From positions 30,521 through 94,520 of the forward strand of contig JADKBL010000011.1 in NCBI GenBank assembly GCA_016718875.1: a stretch of 64,000 bases of DNA, written 5' to 3'. The translations under genes were made by a program, and so were the position numbers. Source of the stretch: Bacteroidota bacterium (GTDB lineage: Bacteria; Bacteroidota; Bacteroidia; Bacteroidales; VadinHA17). The notes under the pieces were generated by a model, which was given only the letters and a program-made list of their open reading frames with translations, was not told where the DNA came from and did no database searches. This document shows, one piece after another, positions 45,954 through 57,080 of this stretch. How positions within the stretch are numbered: the first letter of the stretch is position 1; the number at the start of each line of letters is the position of its first letter.

Positions 45954-48900
45954 TCAGAAGGAATTAATGATTTCAGTTAAAACATTAATCCCGGCTTTAA
46001 CCGATCTGACATCAGATACAGTCAGGCTGAGTCTTGAATCCTTCTGTTTCATTGTCATCGTTTTATGCTTCCTGCTGACACAGTTCATTATTGACACAAA
46101 AAGCGGACTGCGGTAAAACGATGATTTCTGATCCGAAATAAAAAATGCAATAAGCAGATTGTTTTTGAGTAATATTTTCTCAATTCCAAGTTTTCCTGCT
46201 ATCCATTTCATCCTCACTATGTCGAGAAGAGCTTCAGCAGGAGGAGGAACCGGACCGAACCTGTCAATAATCTTACTACTGAATATGTCAAGTGTCTCCT
46301 GTGACTCAATCTCATTCAGTTCTTTATATAGCCTTATCCTTTCCGAAATATTGGAAATGTACTCATCAGGGAACATTATCTCCAGATCTGTGTCAATCTG
46401 AAAATCAGTGACATATTGCTTGGGTTTTACTTCTCCGGGCTTTTCTTCACGTACTTTCTCTGCAAACTGCAGACTCTTGTCCGATTCTCTCAGCTCAAGC
46501 ATTGCTTCATTTAATATGCGCTGATAAGTTTCAAAACCAACATCAGCAATAAATCCGCTCTGTTCTCCGCCAAGCAGGTTTCCTGATCCCCTGATATCCA
46601 GATCCTGCATGGCTATATTGAAACCGCTTCCAAGTTCCGAATACTCTTCAATTGCTTTTAGTCTTCTCCTGGCTTCATGTGTGAGTGTGGTCAGGGGAGG
46701 GGCAAGCAGGTAACAGAAAGCCTTCTTATTCGATCTTCCAACCCTGCCTCTCAGCTGGTGAAGCTCCGACAGACCGAAATGATGGGCATCATTTATGAAA
46801 ATAGTGTTGGCATTTGGAATATCGAGACCAGATTCAATAATTGTTGTTGCTATCAGGACGTCATAATCGCCCTGAATAAAGTCATACATTACATTCTCTA
46901 CATGTGTTCCGTCCATCTGTCCATGAACAATTGCAGTTTTTATATTGGGACAGATCCGGTTGATATGAGCCTGTATCAGCTTAATATTTTCAACCCTGTT
47001 ATGTATAAAGAAAACCTGTCCGTTTCTGGCCACCTCATATTCAATCCCTTCCTTTATTATCTCTTCATTGTAACCATAAAGCTCAGTAACAATCGGCATC
47101 CTGTTGGGTGGCGGAGTATTTATAATTGACAGATCACGGGCACCCATCAGTGAAAACTGGAGTGTTCTGGGTATCGGGGTTGCTGTGAGGGTAAGAGTAT
47201 CAACATTGGCTTTGAGTTTCTTCAGCTTTTCCTTAACTGAAACACCAAATCGCTGTTCTTCATCTATCACAAGCAGACCCAGATCTTTAAACTTCACATC
47301 CTGCCCTGCAAGCTTATGGGTACCTATAATTATATCGATCTTTCCTTCAGCCAGGTCTGCCAGAATCCTTTTCTGATCAGCAGCTTTTTTATGCCTGCTT
47401 ATATATTCAATGTTGCAGGGAAATCCCTTCAGCCTCGAGGAAAAAGTCTTGTAATGCTGAAGGGCAAGTATTGTTGTGGGGACAAGAACTGCAGTCTGCT
47501 TGCTGTCAGATACTGCTTTGAATGCAGCTCTAATTGCAATTTCAGTCTTACCGAATCCGACATCTCCGCAAACAAGCCTGTCCATCGGATGCTCTTCTTC
47601 CATATCACCTTTTACAGCAACCGAAGCGGTCAGCTGGTCTGGTGTATCTTCATAAATAAATGATGCCTCCAGCTCGCGCTGAAGATATGAATCCGGCGAA
47701 AAGGAATAACCCGGCGATGACATCCTTTTTGCGTACAGGAGTATAAGATCCTTCGCTATATCCTTGACTCTTGCCTTTGTGCTCTGCTTCAGCTTCTGCC
47801 ATGCACCTGATCCCAGTTTGTATATCTTGGGTTCAGCATTGTCTTTACCCTTATACTTTGAGATCCTGTGCAGAGAATGGATGCCAACATACAGAATGTC
47901 ATTATCCCTGTAAACCAGCTTAATGGCCTCCTGGACTTTGCCATTCACCTCAATCTTTTCCAGTCCCCCCGAATTTGCCTATGCTATGATCGATATGCAC
48001 TACATAATCGCCCGGATTCAGTCCTGTTAATTCCTTAACAGAAATGCTCTCTTTCTTTGTGAAATATCCGCGTATCTTAAATTTGTGATACCTGTCAAAT
48101 ATCTGGTGGTCAGTAAATACGGAGAACTTAAGATCGTGATCTGTAAACCCGTTATGAAGATTTATAAGCAGAGGATTGAAAGCTGCCTCGGGATTTATTT
48201 CAGTAAAGATTTCCTTTAGTCTCTCTATCTGTGATTCACTTTCGGAAACAATGTATGTTGCAAATCCTTCCGATTCATTTGAGAGTAGTTTTGACGTAAG
48301 AAGATCGAAGTTTTTGTTGAAAACCGGTTGTGGTTCTGTCCGGAATTCAAATTTTGCATCCGGCTGGAAAAGCGACTGTCTGCCGAATTCCGCGATTTTG
48401 AATTTTCTGCAATGTTCTATAAAATCATTTCCGGTGGTTATTATCTCACTTTTTTCAGCAATATGTCCCGACTCTTCCCTCTGCGCTGTCAGTTCGAAAA
48501 TATTATTCATTTTTTCCTTCACAAACACAGTATCCTCAATCCAGATCATAGATGAGGGGGGCAAAAAATCAGTGAATGAATCATTGATCTGTTCTATTGA
48601 AAGATCCTGGATATTCGGGATTACGGATATTTGTTTGTGTGAGCTTACGGATAGCTGATCGTCAGTATTAAATGACCTTATAGTCTCAACCTCTTCCCCG
48701 AAAAAATCAATACGATAGGGGAGGTCGGCAGAATAGGAAAATACATCGGCAATGCTTCCCCTTATGGCATATTGTCCGGGTTCATATACAAAATCCGTCC
48801 GTGTGAAATTATATTCATGGAGCATCTCCTCCAGGAATTCCAGCGAAAGCTTGTCTCCCTTATTAATATTGAATGTATTTTTCTTCAGGTTTTTCCGGCT

Positions 48901-49302
48901 GATGACTTTTTCCATTGCCGACTCGGGATATGTCACAATTATCCCTTTCCTTTTCCCCGATGCCAGAAAATTGAGCACTTCAGTGCGTAAAACAATATTT
49001 GCCGGTTCGGTCTGTTCATACTGAACCGATCTTTTATAGGTAGATGGAAAGAAAAAGACTGCATCCTCACCCAGCAGAGAAACAAGGTCGTTATAGAAAT
49101 ATGCTGCATCCTCTTTTTCAGGAATTATGGCCAGATGGGTTGTCTGGGTTTTACTGCAGACCACTGCCATAACCATCGCTTTTGCGGAAGCAGTAAGACC
49201 TTCGAGTCTGATAGTTTTAATGTTCTCCGATCCTGCTGATTCAATTATGGCAGGAAGATGAGGATGATTATTATAGAGTTGTATGAACAGATTTTCCTTC
49301 AT
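45954..49302 (-). CDS. mfd: Transcription-repair coupling factor (one-base shift)
   Basis: Mfd releases stalled RNA polymerase at lesions and recruits UvrA. The N-terminal UvrB-like region, the RNA-polymerase interacting (RID/CarD) segment with LNPGDYVVHIDHSIGKFGG, and the helicase motifs LVCGDVGFGKTE (Walker A) and LLVIDEEQRFG (DEEQ box) are visible, followed by the C-terminal UvrA-interacting domain. The frame breaks in a run of six C on the plus strand at 47965-47970, exactly after KFGG. With five C the protein continues LEKIEVNGKVQEAIKLVY, matching Mfd proteins. Corrected length is about 1,115 residues, as expected. A TAnnTTTG box lies just upstream of the start at 49302. Confidence 0.93.
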
Positions 49303-49318
49303 GGCAATTGGCAGGCGG

Positions 49319-49326
49319 CAAATTTA
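49319..49326 (-). promoter_or_regulatory. Bacteroidetes -7 box for mfd
   Basis: Read on the minus strand it is TAAATTTG, a full match to TAnnTTTG, 17 bases upstream of the mfd start. It lies in the 39-base gap between mfd and the histidine kinase, so mfd has its own promoter. Confidence 0.55.
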
Positions 49327-49341
49327 CATCATTTTTACCAT

Positions 49342-50706
49342 TTACGGCCTGTTTCTGAACCTCATACAGAATATGGTCTCCTTTCCGGGTAAAGATCGGA
49401 CGGTCAGACTGCCTCCATGCATGCCCATGATCTGCCTTGACAGGCTCAGCCCGATGCCTGATCCTTTTTCCCTTGTTGTAAAGAAAGGAACAAAAATGTT
49501 TTCAAGATTTTCTTCTTTTATACCTGGTCCGTTGTCAGAAACGCATATCTCAGGTATATTATCATTTGCAATTCCTGCGCTGATCCTGATCCTGCAGTCC
49601 TTGTTTTTTTCATTTGCTTCAACTGCATTCTTGATCAGATTAATCAATACCTGGGAAATCAGGTTTTCATCTGCATATAATTCATAATTATGCGATTGTG
49701 TCTCAAACAGGATCTCTGTGTTTTCGGCTTTTCCAAAAGTTACCACAAGCGCTTCAACTCTTTCAAAAAGCTGGGAGATTCTGAAACTCCTCATCTCCGG
49801 TTTTGGAATAAAGGAGAGTTTTCTGAATGATTCCACGAAATGCATAAGTCCGTTACCCTGCTCCCTTATCGCTTCAAGTCCGCGCAGGGTCACTTCTATA
49901 TTTGAGTCTGTTACTTCCTCAGGACTTTTAAGCCTGTTATCAATCCTGTATATCTTCTGCAGTGAATCCGACAACGATGTAATAGGAGTAATTGAGTTCA
50001 TTATCTCATGCATAAGAACCCTAATAAGCTTCATCCACGCATCGATTTCCTTTTCATCAAGTTCGTTTTTGATATCCTGAATTGAAAGTATTGTAAGTTC
50101 ATCGTTGTCTGAACCGGATGATGTTGATTTAAGAAGAAGGGTTATCTCTCCATGTTTCGCGTTGACTCCAATCAGGTGTTTTTCATTTGGTTTTATTGTG
50201 CGGACTGTAGCAAAAAGCTTTTTATCAAGTCTTTCCAGCTGACTGATATGAGTCAGGGTGTCAACTGACAGAAGCTTTTTTGCAGCCGAGTTAGCATTAT
50301 GAATAAAGCCTTTCTGATCATAAGTGATAATTGCAGTTGCCAGCAGCTCCAGTATTTTCTGGAAAAACTGTTCCTGTTGTTTGTTTTCTATCTTAAGGTT
50401 CTGGATCTGCTGGTTCACATTATTCATGCTCTGATGCAATTCTTTAAGAGAGCCACTTTTGTTATCAACAGAAAATGAGAGATTTGAATCATCATTTTTT
50501 ACGGAATCGAAAAAGAACCTTATGTTCCTGTTTGTTCTGTTCAGGAAAAGTATAAGATTAATTGTCAGGGCCAGTATTATAACAGTACAGATAATAGCTA
50601 AGCGGATTGACTGCTGATTGAAGAGAATGTAACCCAGCAAAACAGAGAAAGAGGTAATAAATAGTACTCTGATCAGAATATTTACATAAAGCTTTTTACT
50701 TAACAT
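49342..50706 (-). CDS. NtrB-type sensor histidine kinase
   Basis: The protein has two N-terminal membrane helices (about residues 10-28 and 36-54) with only a short loop between them, a PAS-like segment (about 115-215), and a kinase core. The phosphorylated histidine is H233 in IRVLMHEIMNSITPI. The ATPase motifs follow: N box LINLIKNAVEANE, then DNGPGIK, and the G2 box with REKGSGIGLSLSRQIM. Because the loop is short, the sensor probably detects a signal in the membrane or cytoplasm. It overlaps the response regulator gene by 11 bases and is its partner. The target is likely the adjacent permease array, since those genes lie divergently. Confidence 0.9.
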   Translation of the reverse strand: MLSKKLYVNILIRVLFITSFSVLLGYILFNQQSIRLAIICTVIILALTINLILFLNRTNRNIRFFFDSVKNDDSNLSFSVDNKSGSLKELHQSMNNVNQQIQNLKIENKQQEQFFQKILELLATAIITYDQKGFIHNANSAAKKLLSVDTLTHISQLERLDKKLFATVRTIKPNEKHLIGVNAKHGEITLLLKSTSSGSDNDELTILSIQDIKNELDEKEIDAWMKLIRVLMHEIMNSITPITSLSDSLQKIYRIDNRLKSPEEVTDSNIEVTLRGLEAIREQGNGLMHFVESFRKLSFIPKPEMRSFRISQLFERVEALVVTFGKAENTEILFETQSHNYELYADENLISQVLINLIKNAVEANEKNKDCRIRISAGIANDNIPEICVSDNGPGIKEENLENIFVPFFTTREKGSGIGLSLSRQIMGMHGGSLTVRSLPGKETIFCMRFRNRP

Positions 50707-52075
50707 CAGTTTTGTTTTTTCTGAACTTGTTATAAAGAGTCTGCCTGGTAATGCCCAGCTGTTCAGCTGCAGCAGTGAGGTTTCCGTTATTCTTCTCTAT
50801 GGCAATATTGATAAGCTTCTCTTCCATAGCTTCAAGAGTAAGTATGTCTTCCGGAGCGAGGTTTTCTTCAGGCGGTTTAAGGTAAAGATCTTCTGGTTTG
50901 ATTACTGATGAATCGCAAAGGATAACCGCTTTCTCAATTGTGTTCTGCAGTTCCCGGATATTACCCGGCCATGAATATCTCATCAGTTTGTCATATGCCT
51001 GATTGTTTACTCTCAGATCAGTCTTTCCGTATTTGTTTATGAATTTTTTCAAAAAGAAATCCGACAGTTCAATTATATCGTTTCCCCTGTTTCGAAGCGG
51101 AGGGATCTCTATCTGTATTGTATTGATCCGGTAAAGCAGATCCTCCCTGAAAAGGCTTTCTTTCACCATCTTATCGAGGTTCCTGTTTGTTGCACAGATG
51201 AGCCGGATATCTACCGGAACGATATTATTGGATCCGATCCTGGTTATTTCCCTGTTCTGCAGCGCTGCAAGAAGCTTTGATTGCATGTGAAAGGAGAGGT
51301 TTCCGATTTCATCAAGGAAAAGAGTACCCTTATCAGCCAGTTCAAATTTACCCTGCCGGTTTTCCCTGGCATCGGTGAATGCCCCTTTAACATGTCCGAA
51401 GAGTTCACTTTCAAAGAGTGTTTCAGGAATAGCTCCCATATCAACAGTGACAAGTAATTCACCGGATCTGTCTGATAGTCTGTGTATCTCCCTGGCTATT
51501 AGTTCTTTACCCGTACCATTCTCGCCTGTAATGAGGACGTTGGCATTTGTTTTTGCCACTTTCCTGGCCATTTTAAGGACATCCAGAATATTTTGTGATG
51601 ATCCAATTATTTCACGCTGATCCCTGTTGATCTCGTTTTTCAGACCTGACTCTCTGTCTTTGAGTTGTTTAACCTCTTTCTTTGAGAGGTTAAGCTGTAT
51701 TGCCAGTTTAAGTGTTGCAAGAAGTTTATCATTGTCCCATGGTTTGAGAACAAAATCGCAGGCCCCATCTTTAAGTGCTCTTACGGCAGTATCCACATCT
51801 CCATAGGCAGTAATCATTACTACTGAGATATCGGGATTGAATTCCTTTATCCGTCCAAGCCAGTAGAAACCTTCATTCCCGTTATTCATTCCGGCAGAGA
51901 AGTTCATATCGAGGAGTACAAGGTTATATTCTTTTTTGCGGAGTTCGGTGAGAATCTGTCCCGGATTTGACAGAGACTTTACAAAGCTGAATTCAGGATT
52001 GAGAAGTATATCAAGCGATGTGAGAATGCTTTTATTATCATCGACAATCAGAATATTTCCTTTTGAAACGGGCAT
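50696..52075 (-). CDS. NtrC-type sigma-54 activator, response regulator
   Basis: The order is receiver (residues about 5-125, phosphorylation at D56 in LVLLDMNFS), AAA+ ATPase, and C-terminal Fis-type helix-turn-helix (NLTAAAEQLGITRQTLYNKF). Walker A is GENGTGKE near residues 184-191. The sigma-54 contact loop reads GAFTDA at 231-236 where the textbook form is GAFTGA. Walker B follows in GTLFLDEIGNL. It is the response partner of the downstream kinase. The divergent permease genes and a sigma-54-like site upstream of them make those genes its probable targets. Confidence 0.92.
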   Translation of the reverse strand: MPVSKGNILIVDDNKSILTSLDILLNPEFSFVKSLSNPGQILTELRKKEYNLVLLDMNFSAGMNNGNEGFYWLGRIKEFNPDISVVMITAYGDVDTAVRALKDGACDFVLKPWDNDKLLATLKLAIQLNLSKKEVKQLKDRESGLKNEINRDQREIIGSSQNILDVLKMARKVAKTNANVLITGENGTGKELIAREIHRLSDRSGELLVTVDMGAIPETLFESELFGHVKGAFTDARENRQGKFELADKGTLFLDEIGNLSFHMQSKLLAALQNREITRIGSNNIVPVDIRLICATNRNLDKMVKESLFREDLLYRINTIQIEIPPLRNRGNDIIELSDFFLKKFINKYGKTDLRVNNQAYDKLMRYSWPGNIRELQNTIEKAVILCDSSVIKPEDLYLKPPEENLAPEDILTLEAMEEKLINIAIEKNNGNLTAAAEQLGITRQTLYNKFRKNKTDVK

Positions 52076-52108
52076 TGAATTAGCAGTTTTGAGAACTATT
52101 TTTTCTTA

Positions 52109-52141
52109 ACCACGGAGTTGCACTGTTATAAACTCCATGGT
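52109..52141. repeat. Short inverted repeat upstream of the regulator
   Basis: ACCACGGAGTT at 52109-52119 and AACTCCATGGT at 52131-52141 pair with one mismatch around an 11-base loop. It lies in the divergent gap between the regulator and the permease array and could be a regulatory or structural element. Confidence 0.5.
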
Positions 52142-52175
52142 AAAGTTAAGAAGAAATCAGGATTAAAATGCAATA

Positions 52176-52216
52176 ACGTAAAAATATTATACGTAAAATA
52201 GTAAAATAAATTTACG
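52176..52216 (+). promoter_or_regulatory. Possible regulator-binding repeats (ACGTAAAA)
   Basis: ACGTAAAA occurs at 52176-52183 and again at 52191-52198, 15 bases apart, and TTTACG at 52211-52216 is an inverted half-site. They are 53-108 bases upstream of the sigma-54-like site, the usual range for NtrC-type enhancer sites. The assignment is inference. Confidence 0.4.
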
Positions 52217-52268
52217 ATAAATATGCCTGCCATTTTATAAAAAGATGATAATCAATGCGTGAGAGGCT

Positions 52269-52284
52269 TGGCATGATTGTGGTA
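52269..52284 (+). promoter_or_regulatory. Sigma-54-like promoter before the permease array
   Basis: TGGCATG followed by four bases and then TGGTA resembles the sigma-54 TGGCACG-N4-TTGCA pattern. The -24 half is good and the -12 half is weak (GT in place of GC). It is oriented toward the permease genes, about 90 bases upstream of the first start. An NtrC-type activator is encoded next door. Confidence 0.4.
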
Positions 52285-52375
52285 ATATATATTTTATATT
52301 GAAATAAGATTTGAACAGGACCAGCCTATGATGATTTTATTCAAGACATAAAATTGATCGAGACACTATTTAGGA

Positions 52376-54721
52376 ATGTTCTTTATTACAAATTTAATAT
52401 ATAATACCGTGAGATACAGCCAGATGATAAGAAGTTTTGTAAGAAAACCACTCAATAGTACGGTGATAATAATAAGTCTGGCTATAGGCATTGCCTTTAC
52501 CAACCTCATTATGTTGTTTATTACAAGAGAATTAGGCACTGACAGCTTTCAGAAAAACAGGGACCGTATCTACCTTCTGAAATGTGATAATCCTTACGAG
52601 AAAGGTACCCTAATGTCGAATTGCACTAAGGGAGGAGCCGAATATATAAAGGAGAATTTTTCGCAGGTTGAGGATTTTTGCCGTATAAGATTCGGAAGAG
52701 CTCAGAAAGTTCTTGTAGGAAACCAGATGTACAGCGATAATCTGGCTGTGTTTGAGACATCATCGAACTTCTTTAAGATATTTTCATATAAGCTGCTGAC
52801 TAATAATCCTGATGAAGTGCTTATGGCAAAAGACGATATAGTGATATCGGAGGAGCTGGCACAAAAATATTTTGGAGAGATATTGCCTGTAGGCAGGATC
52901 CTAACCATAATAAATGACAATACCCGAACTGATTTTATCGTAAAGGGAGTATTCAGAAAACCTGTTGAAAATACTCAGTTCCAATTTGATTTCGTTAAGC
53001 TCAACAAAGACAGCGAAAGGTTCGCTTTTCTCCTTCTAAAAGAGAATACTGATCCTGCAAGTCTTGAAAAAATGTTTGCGGAACAGAAAGACAAAATTCC
53101 CGTAATTAACGACGGAACCCCGGGCGCCTACCATCTGAAGAGTTTCAGAGAGACATATTTTGACACCTCTGAATTTTCACCCCTTGGTGAAAAGAGAGAA
53201 AAATCCGACATCTGGATAGCTTTGATTATAGGACTGATGATTATTTCTGTTGCTTCTGTAAATTACCTCGGTCTTATCAACAGCAGATTGTTTGATAAAA
53301 CTCCTGAATTTTATATCAGACGCATAAACGGAGGAACCAGATTCAGCCTGATCGCAGATTTTCTGATTGAAAACCTGATATTAATCTTAATTGCTTTTTT
53401 AATCAGCTTTGAAATAATTTCATGGATCATTCCGCTATTTAATGAATTAACAGGAGCTGCTATTGACGCAACATTTTATTCCAGACCCGGGTCCCTTTTA
53501 CTAATGTTACTTGTGGTACTCTTTCTTTTGTTTGCCACATTCCTCTTTTCCATTAATAAATTAAATAAGCAAACTATCATCTCAACTCACAGAACTGTTT
53601 TCGATAAAAGAGGAAAAATCATTAAAATACCTGCATTCAACATATTCCAGCTTGTTGTAACGATAGTTCTTATGATTAGTTCTTTTACAATTCTGAGACA
53701 GATAAATTTCATTATAAATAAGGGAATTGGACTTAATAAAGAAGTAGTAGAGGTAAAAATTCCGCCAAAATATGCTGATCAGACAAGTGTTTTCAAATCG
53801 GAATTGCTTAAGTATCCATCAGTTTCCAAAGTTTCAGTAACCACCGCTTCCCCATTACTTGAGTGGATTATGGCTTCATTCCATTACACAGAAAATGGCG
53901 AGGACAGGCAATATTCTCCCAATATCTTCAGGGGTGATGAAAATTTCTTAAGCACTCTTGGTATAAGCCTTACTGCCGGAAGAGATTTTTCAGGAAACAT
54001 GAATTCAGACAAGAATAACTGTATAATTAATGAGTCATTTGCAAAATATTTTTCAGGAAGAAATCTTCTGGGTGAAAAGCTGCCAGGGTATGAGAAACTG
54101 ACTGTAATCGGAATAGCCAATGATTTCCATTGCTCAGGATTAAAAGATCCAATCACTCCGGGTGTTATAATATATGACAATTCAGGAAATCACCTGCTTG
54201 TTATGCCGTCTGCAGGACAGGAGCCAGCCTTAAGAAATTCAATTTCAGAGGTATGGCAAAAAATTGTTCCGGATTTGCCACTTAATATTGAATCGGTAAA
54301 GGAGAGGTATGAATGGTACCATCGGAATGATATGAATTTTGCAAAGCTTATCATAAGTTGTTGTTTTATCAGTCTGTTTTTATCAATGATAGGGTTGTTT
54401 GCAATCTCATTTCATTCCGGCAGGATACGCACCAAAGAAATAGGCATTCGCAGGATCAACGGCGCATCTATTTCCCGGGTACTCACATTGCTTAACAGCG
54501 ATTTTCTTAAGTGGCTTATTATTTCGTTTGTTATTGCGTGCCCGATAGGGTGGTACATAATGAATAAATGGCTTCAGGGCTTTGCATACAGGGCAGAACT
54601 CAGCTGGTTGATTTTTGCCCTGGCCGGAATTCTTACTGTTTTAATCACTTTACTAACCGTAAGTTGGCAGAGCTGGAGGGCAGCAACCAGAAATCCTGTC
54701 GAAGCATTACGATATGAATAG
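52376..54721 (+). CDS. FtsX/MacB-type ABC permease A
   Basis: This is the only permease of the array in one unbroken frame (781 residues). The N-terminal helix, a periplasmic MacB-like core, three FtsX-type membrane helices, a second periplasmic region, and a second set of three helices are visible. The C-terminus ends VSWQSWRAATRNPVEALRYE, shared nearly word for word by the next three genes. Alignment with permease B favours the GTG at 52409 as the start (MRYSQMIRSFVRKPL) over the ATG at 52376. FtsX/MacB permeases work with an MacB/LolD-type ATPase to export peptides, lipids or lipoproteins, or to act mechanically. No ATPase gene is in the window. Confidence 0.88.
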   Translation: MFFITNLIYNTVRYSQMIRSFVRKPLNSTVIIISLAIGIAFTNLIMLFITRELGTDSFQKNRDRIYLLKCDNPYEKGTLMSNCTKGGAEYIKENFSQVEDFCRIRFGRAQKVLVGNQMYSDNLAVFETSSNFFKIFSYKLLTNNPDEVLMAKDDIVISEELAQKYFGEILPVGRILTIINDNTRTDFIVKGVFRKPVENTQFQFDFVKLNKDSERFAFLLLKENTDPASLEKMFAEQKDKIPVINDGTPGAYHLKSFRETYFDTSEFSPLGEKREKSDIWIALIIGLMIISVASVNYLGLINSRLFDKTPEFYIRRINGGTRFSLIADFLIENLILILIAFLISFEIISWIIPLFNELTGAAIDATFYSRPGSLLLMLLVVLFLLFATFLFSINKLNKQTIISTHRTVFDKRGKIIKIPAFNIFQLVVTIVLMISSFTILRQINFIINKGIGLNKEVVEVKIPPKYADQTSVFKSELLKYPSVSKVSVTTASPLLEWIMASFHYTENGEDRQYSPNIFRGDENFLSTLGISLTAGRDFSGNMNSDKNNCIINESFAKYFSGRNLLGEKLPGYEKLTVIGIANDFHCSGLKDPITPGVIIYDNSGNHLLVMPSAGQEPALRNSISEVWQKIVPDLPLNIESVKERYEWYHRNDMNFAKLIISCCFISLFLSMIGLFAISFHSGRIRTKEIGIRRINGASISRVLTLLNSDFLKWLIISFVIACPIGWYIMNKWLQGFAYRAELSWLIFALAGILTVLITLLTVSWQSWRAATRNPVEALRYE

Positions 54722-54751
54722 GGAACTATTTTGAATTAATTAAATGAAAAG

Positions 54752-57063
54752 GTGAGATATAACCAGATAATTAGAGGTTTAGTAAGAAGACCTCTAAACA
54801 ATTCCATCATAATTATAAGCCTTGCAATAGGAATAGCCTGTTTTAACCTGATAATTATGTTTATCAGCCGGGAGATAAAAACAGATACATTTCATGAGGG
54901 AGTTGATAAGATATATGCATTAAAATGTGATGATCCATTTGTGCCCGGGGGTAAGATGTACCTTTGCAGAGCTGGGTCAGCTGAATATATGAAGAAAAAC
55001 TTTGCCCAGGTTGAGGACTTCTGTCGCATTGATGCAGCCACCTCGCAGAAAATTGTTATTAATGGGCAGGAATATTTTGACAAACCTCAGATCATTGCAG
55101 CCAGCTCAAATTTCTTTGACTTCTTTTCCTACCGCTTGTTAACAAATAACCCTGAAACTGTATTAGAAGCAAGCGGCAACCTTGCCATCTCCCATGATTT
55201 AGCAATAAAATATTTCGGTTCAGTTGATCCTCTGGGTAAAATTGTTACCTTTTTCAATAGCAATAAAGTGGAGGAAATGGTAGTAACAGGGATATTTGAG
55301 AAACCTGTTGACAATACACAGCTGAAATTCGACATGGTACGGCTTATTGGTGAATCAGATAGCCGCAGCTATATAAGATTGACTGAAATCGCTGATCCGG
55401 CAGAGCTGGAAAAGCTCTTCAGGGATAAAAGAGAGACTATTCCTTCCATATATATTGTTACACCAGGGGCATACTACCTGAAACCTATGAAGGAAGTTTA
55501 CTTTGATCCCGGACGGCATACAAGTTTTGAAGCTGGCAGGGACAAAACAGACTTGTGGATTGCACTTATAATTGGTCTTATGATTATTGGCATAGCCTCC
55601 TTCAACTATCTTGGATTCCGGGCCAATAACCTGACTGAAAAAACTAAGGAATTCAATATCCGAAGGATAAACGGCAGCACTACATCCGGTTTAGTTCTGG
55701 ACTTTATGGCTGAAAACTTCATTGTTATAGGCTTTTCCTTTATTCTCAGTCTGTTTCTGATGCAGGAAATGATCCCTTTCTTTAATAAATTGACTGGGAG
55801 CAATATTACTGAAAGATTTTTAGTGCAGGCAAGCAAGATCTCCTTAATGCTGGGAATTGTATTTATCCTTTTATTCATCTCCTTGCTTTTTGTTTTGTAC
55901 AGAATTAAACCTGGTATAAACCTTATGTCACTGAAGCCGGGGCAGGAAAAAATTTTCAGGAGTATTCGCTTTCCTGTTTTCAATATCCTGCAAATTGCAG
56001 GTTCTGTAGCATTAATAATATGTTCCATAATCATTATTAAACAGATGGGTTATATAACTAATAAACCAATTGGTCTGGATAAAGATGTTATAGAGATAAA
56101 ATTACCCCCCACATACGCTGACAAGGCTGAGCTTTTCAAATCCGAACTTCTCCAAAAAAGTTCAGTTGATAAGGTATCTGTAGTTGGTGCATCTCCGTTA
56201 CTTGAGCACTTTGTGCTATTGATGAACTACAAGGAAAACGGGTTGAGAAACAGTATTCACCTTCAGGTTTTTCAGGAGATGAAAACTACATTAAAACTCT
56301 TGGCCTGACCCTTGTAAAAGGATCTGACTTTTCGGAAAACGCAGCATCAAATATTGGGAAATGTCTTATTAATGAATCATTTGCGAAGCTTTTTACAGGA
56401 GAAGATCTTATTGGAAGGAATACACCTGGAATGGACGATAAAGTCGTGGTTGGAATTGTAAAGGATTTCCATTATTCCAGCCTGAAATCAAATATTGAAC
56501 CTGCTTTTATACAGTTTGATAATAAAGGCAGCCATCTTATGGTAAAAGGCACTGAAAATCAGGCTGTAAAAACCAAGGAAATAATTTCATATGTTTGGAA
56601 TAACCTGATACCTGATTATCCCTTAAATATTGAATCGATCGGTGATCGTTATGAATGGCATCACCGTGAAAATAAAAACTATATCAGGCTAATTGTTGCC
56701 TGCTCTCTTATAAGTATCTTCTTATCGATGATCGGATTATTCGGGATATCGTACCAAACCAGCCGCTGTCGGACGAAAGAGATAGGTCTTCGAAAAATTA
56801 ACGGTGCCAGAATTTATGAAATATTGAAATTGCTCAATAATGGCTATGCAAAATGGGTAGTCATTGCCTGCATTATTGCTTTTCCTGCTACATGGTATGC
56901 AATGCAAATATGGTTGAGCAACTTTGCTTATAAAACTGAAATCAGATGGTGGGTGTTTTTACTTGCAGGTATTATAGCCATGGGAACTACCCTGCTGACT
57001 GTGAGCTGGCAGAGCTGGCAGGCAGCAACGAGGAATCCTGTGGAGGCACTAAGAAATGAGTAA
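54752..57063 (+). CDS. FtsX/MacB-type ABC permease B (one-base shift)
   Basis: The start is the GTG at 54752, giving MRYNQIIRGLVRRPL, close to permease A throughout. The frame breaks near 56239: AACGGGTTGAG reads through as NGVEKQYSPSGFSGDENY if one G is added, matching NGEDRQYSPNIFRGDENF in permease A. The protein then continues to the stop at 57063 and ends in VSWQSWQAATRNPVEALRNE. The corrected length is about 770 residues. It follows A by 30 bases and C by 17, consistent with one transcript. I treat it as one gene, probably functional if the break is a sequence error. Confidence 0.83.
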
Positions 57064-57080
57064 TTAATATATATAAAAAA

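Noticed and set aside
47960..47975. Programmed frameshift in mfd
   Set aside because: A C-run slip is possible in principle, but no stimulatory structure is apparent and similar homopolymer breaks occur across the window.
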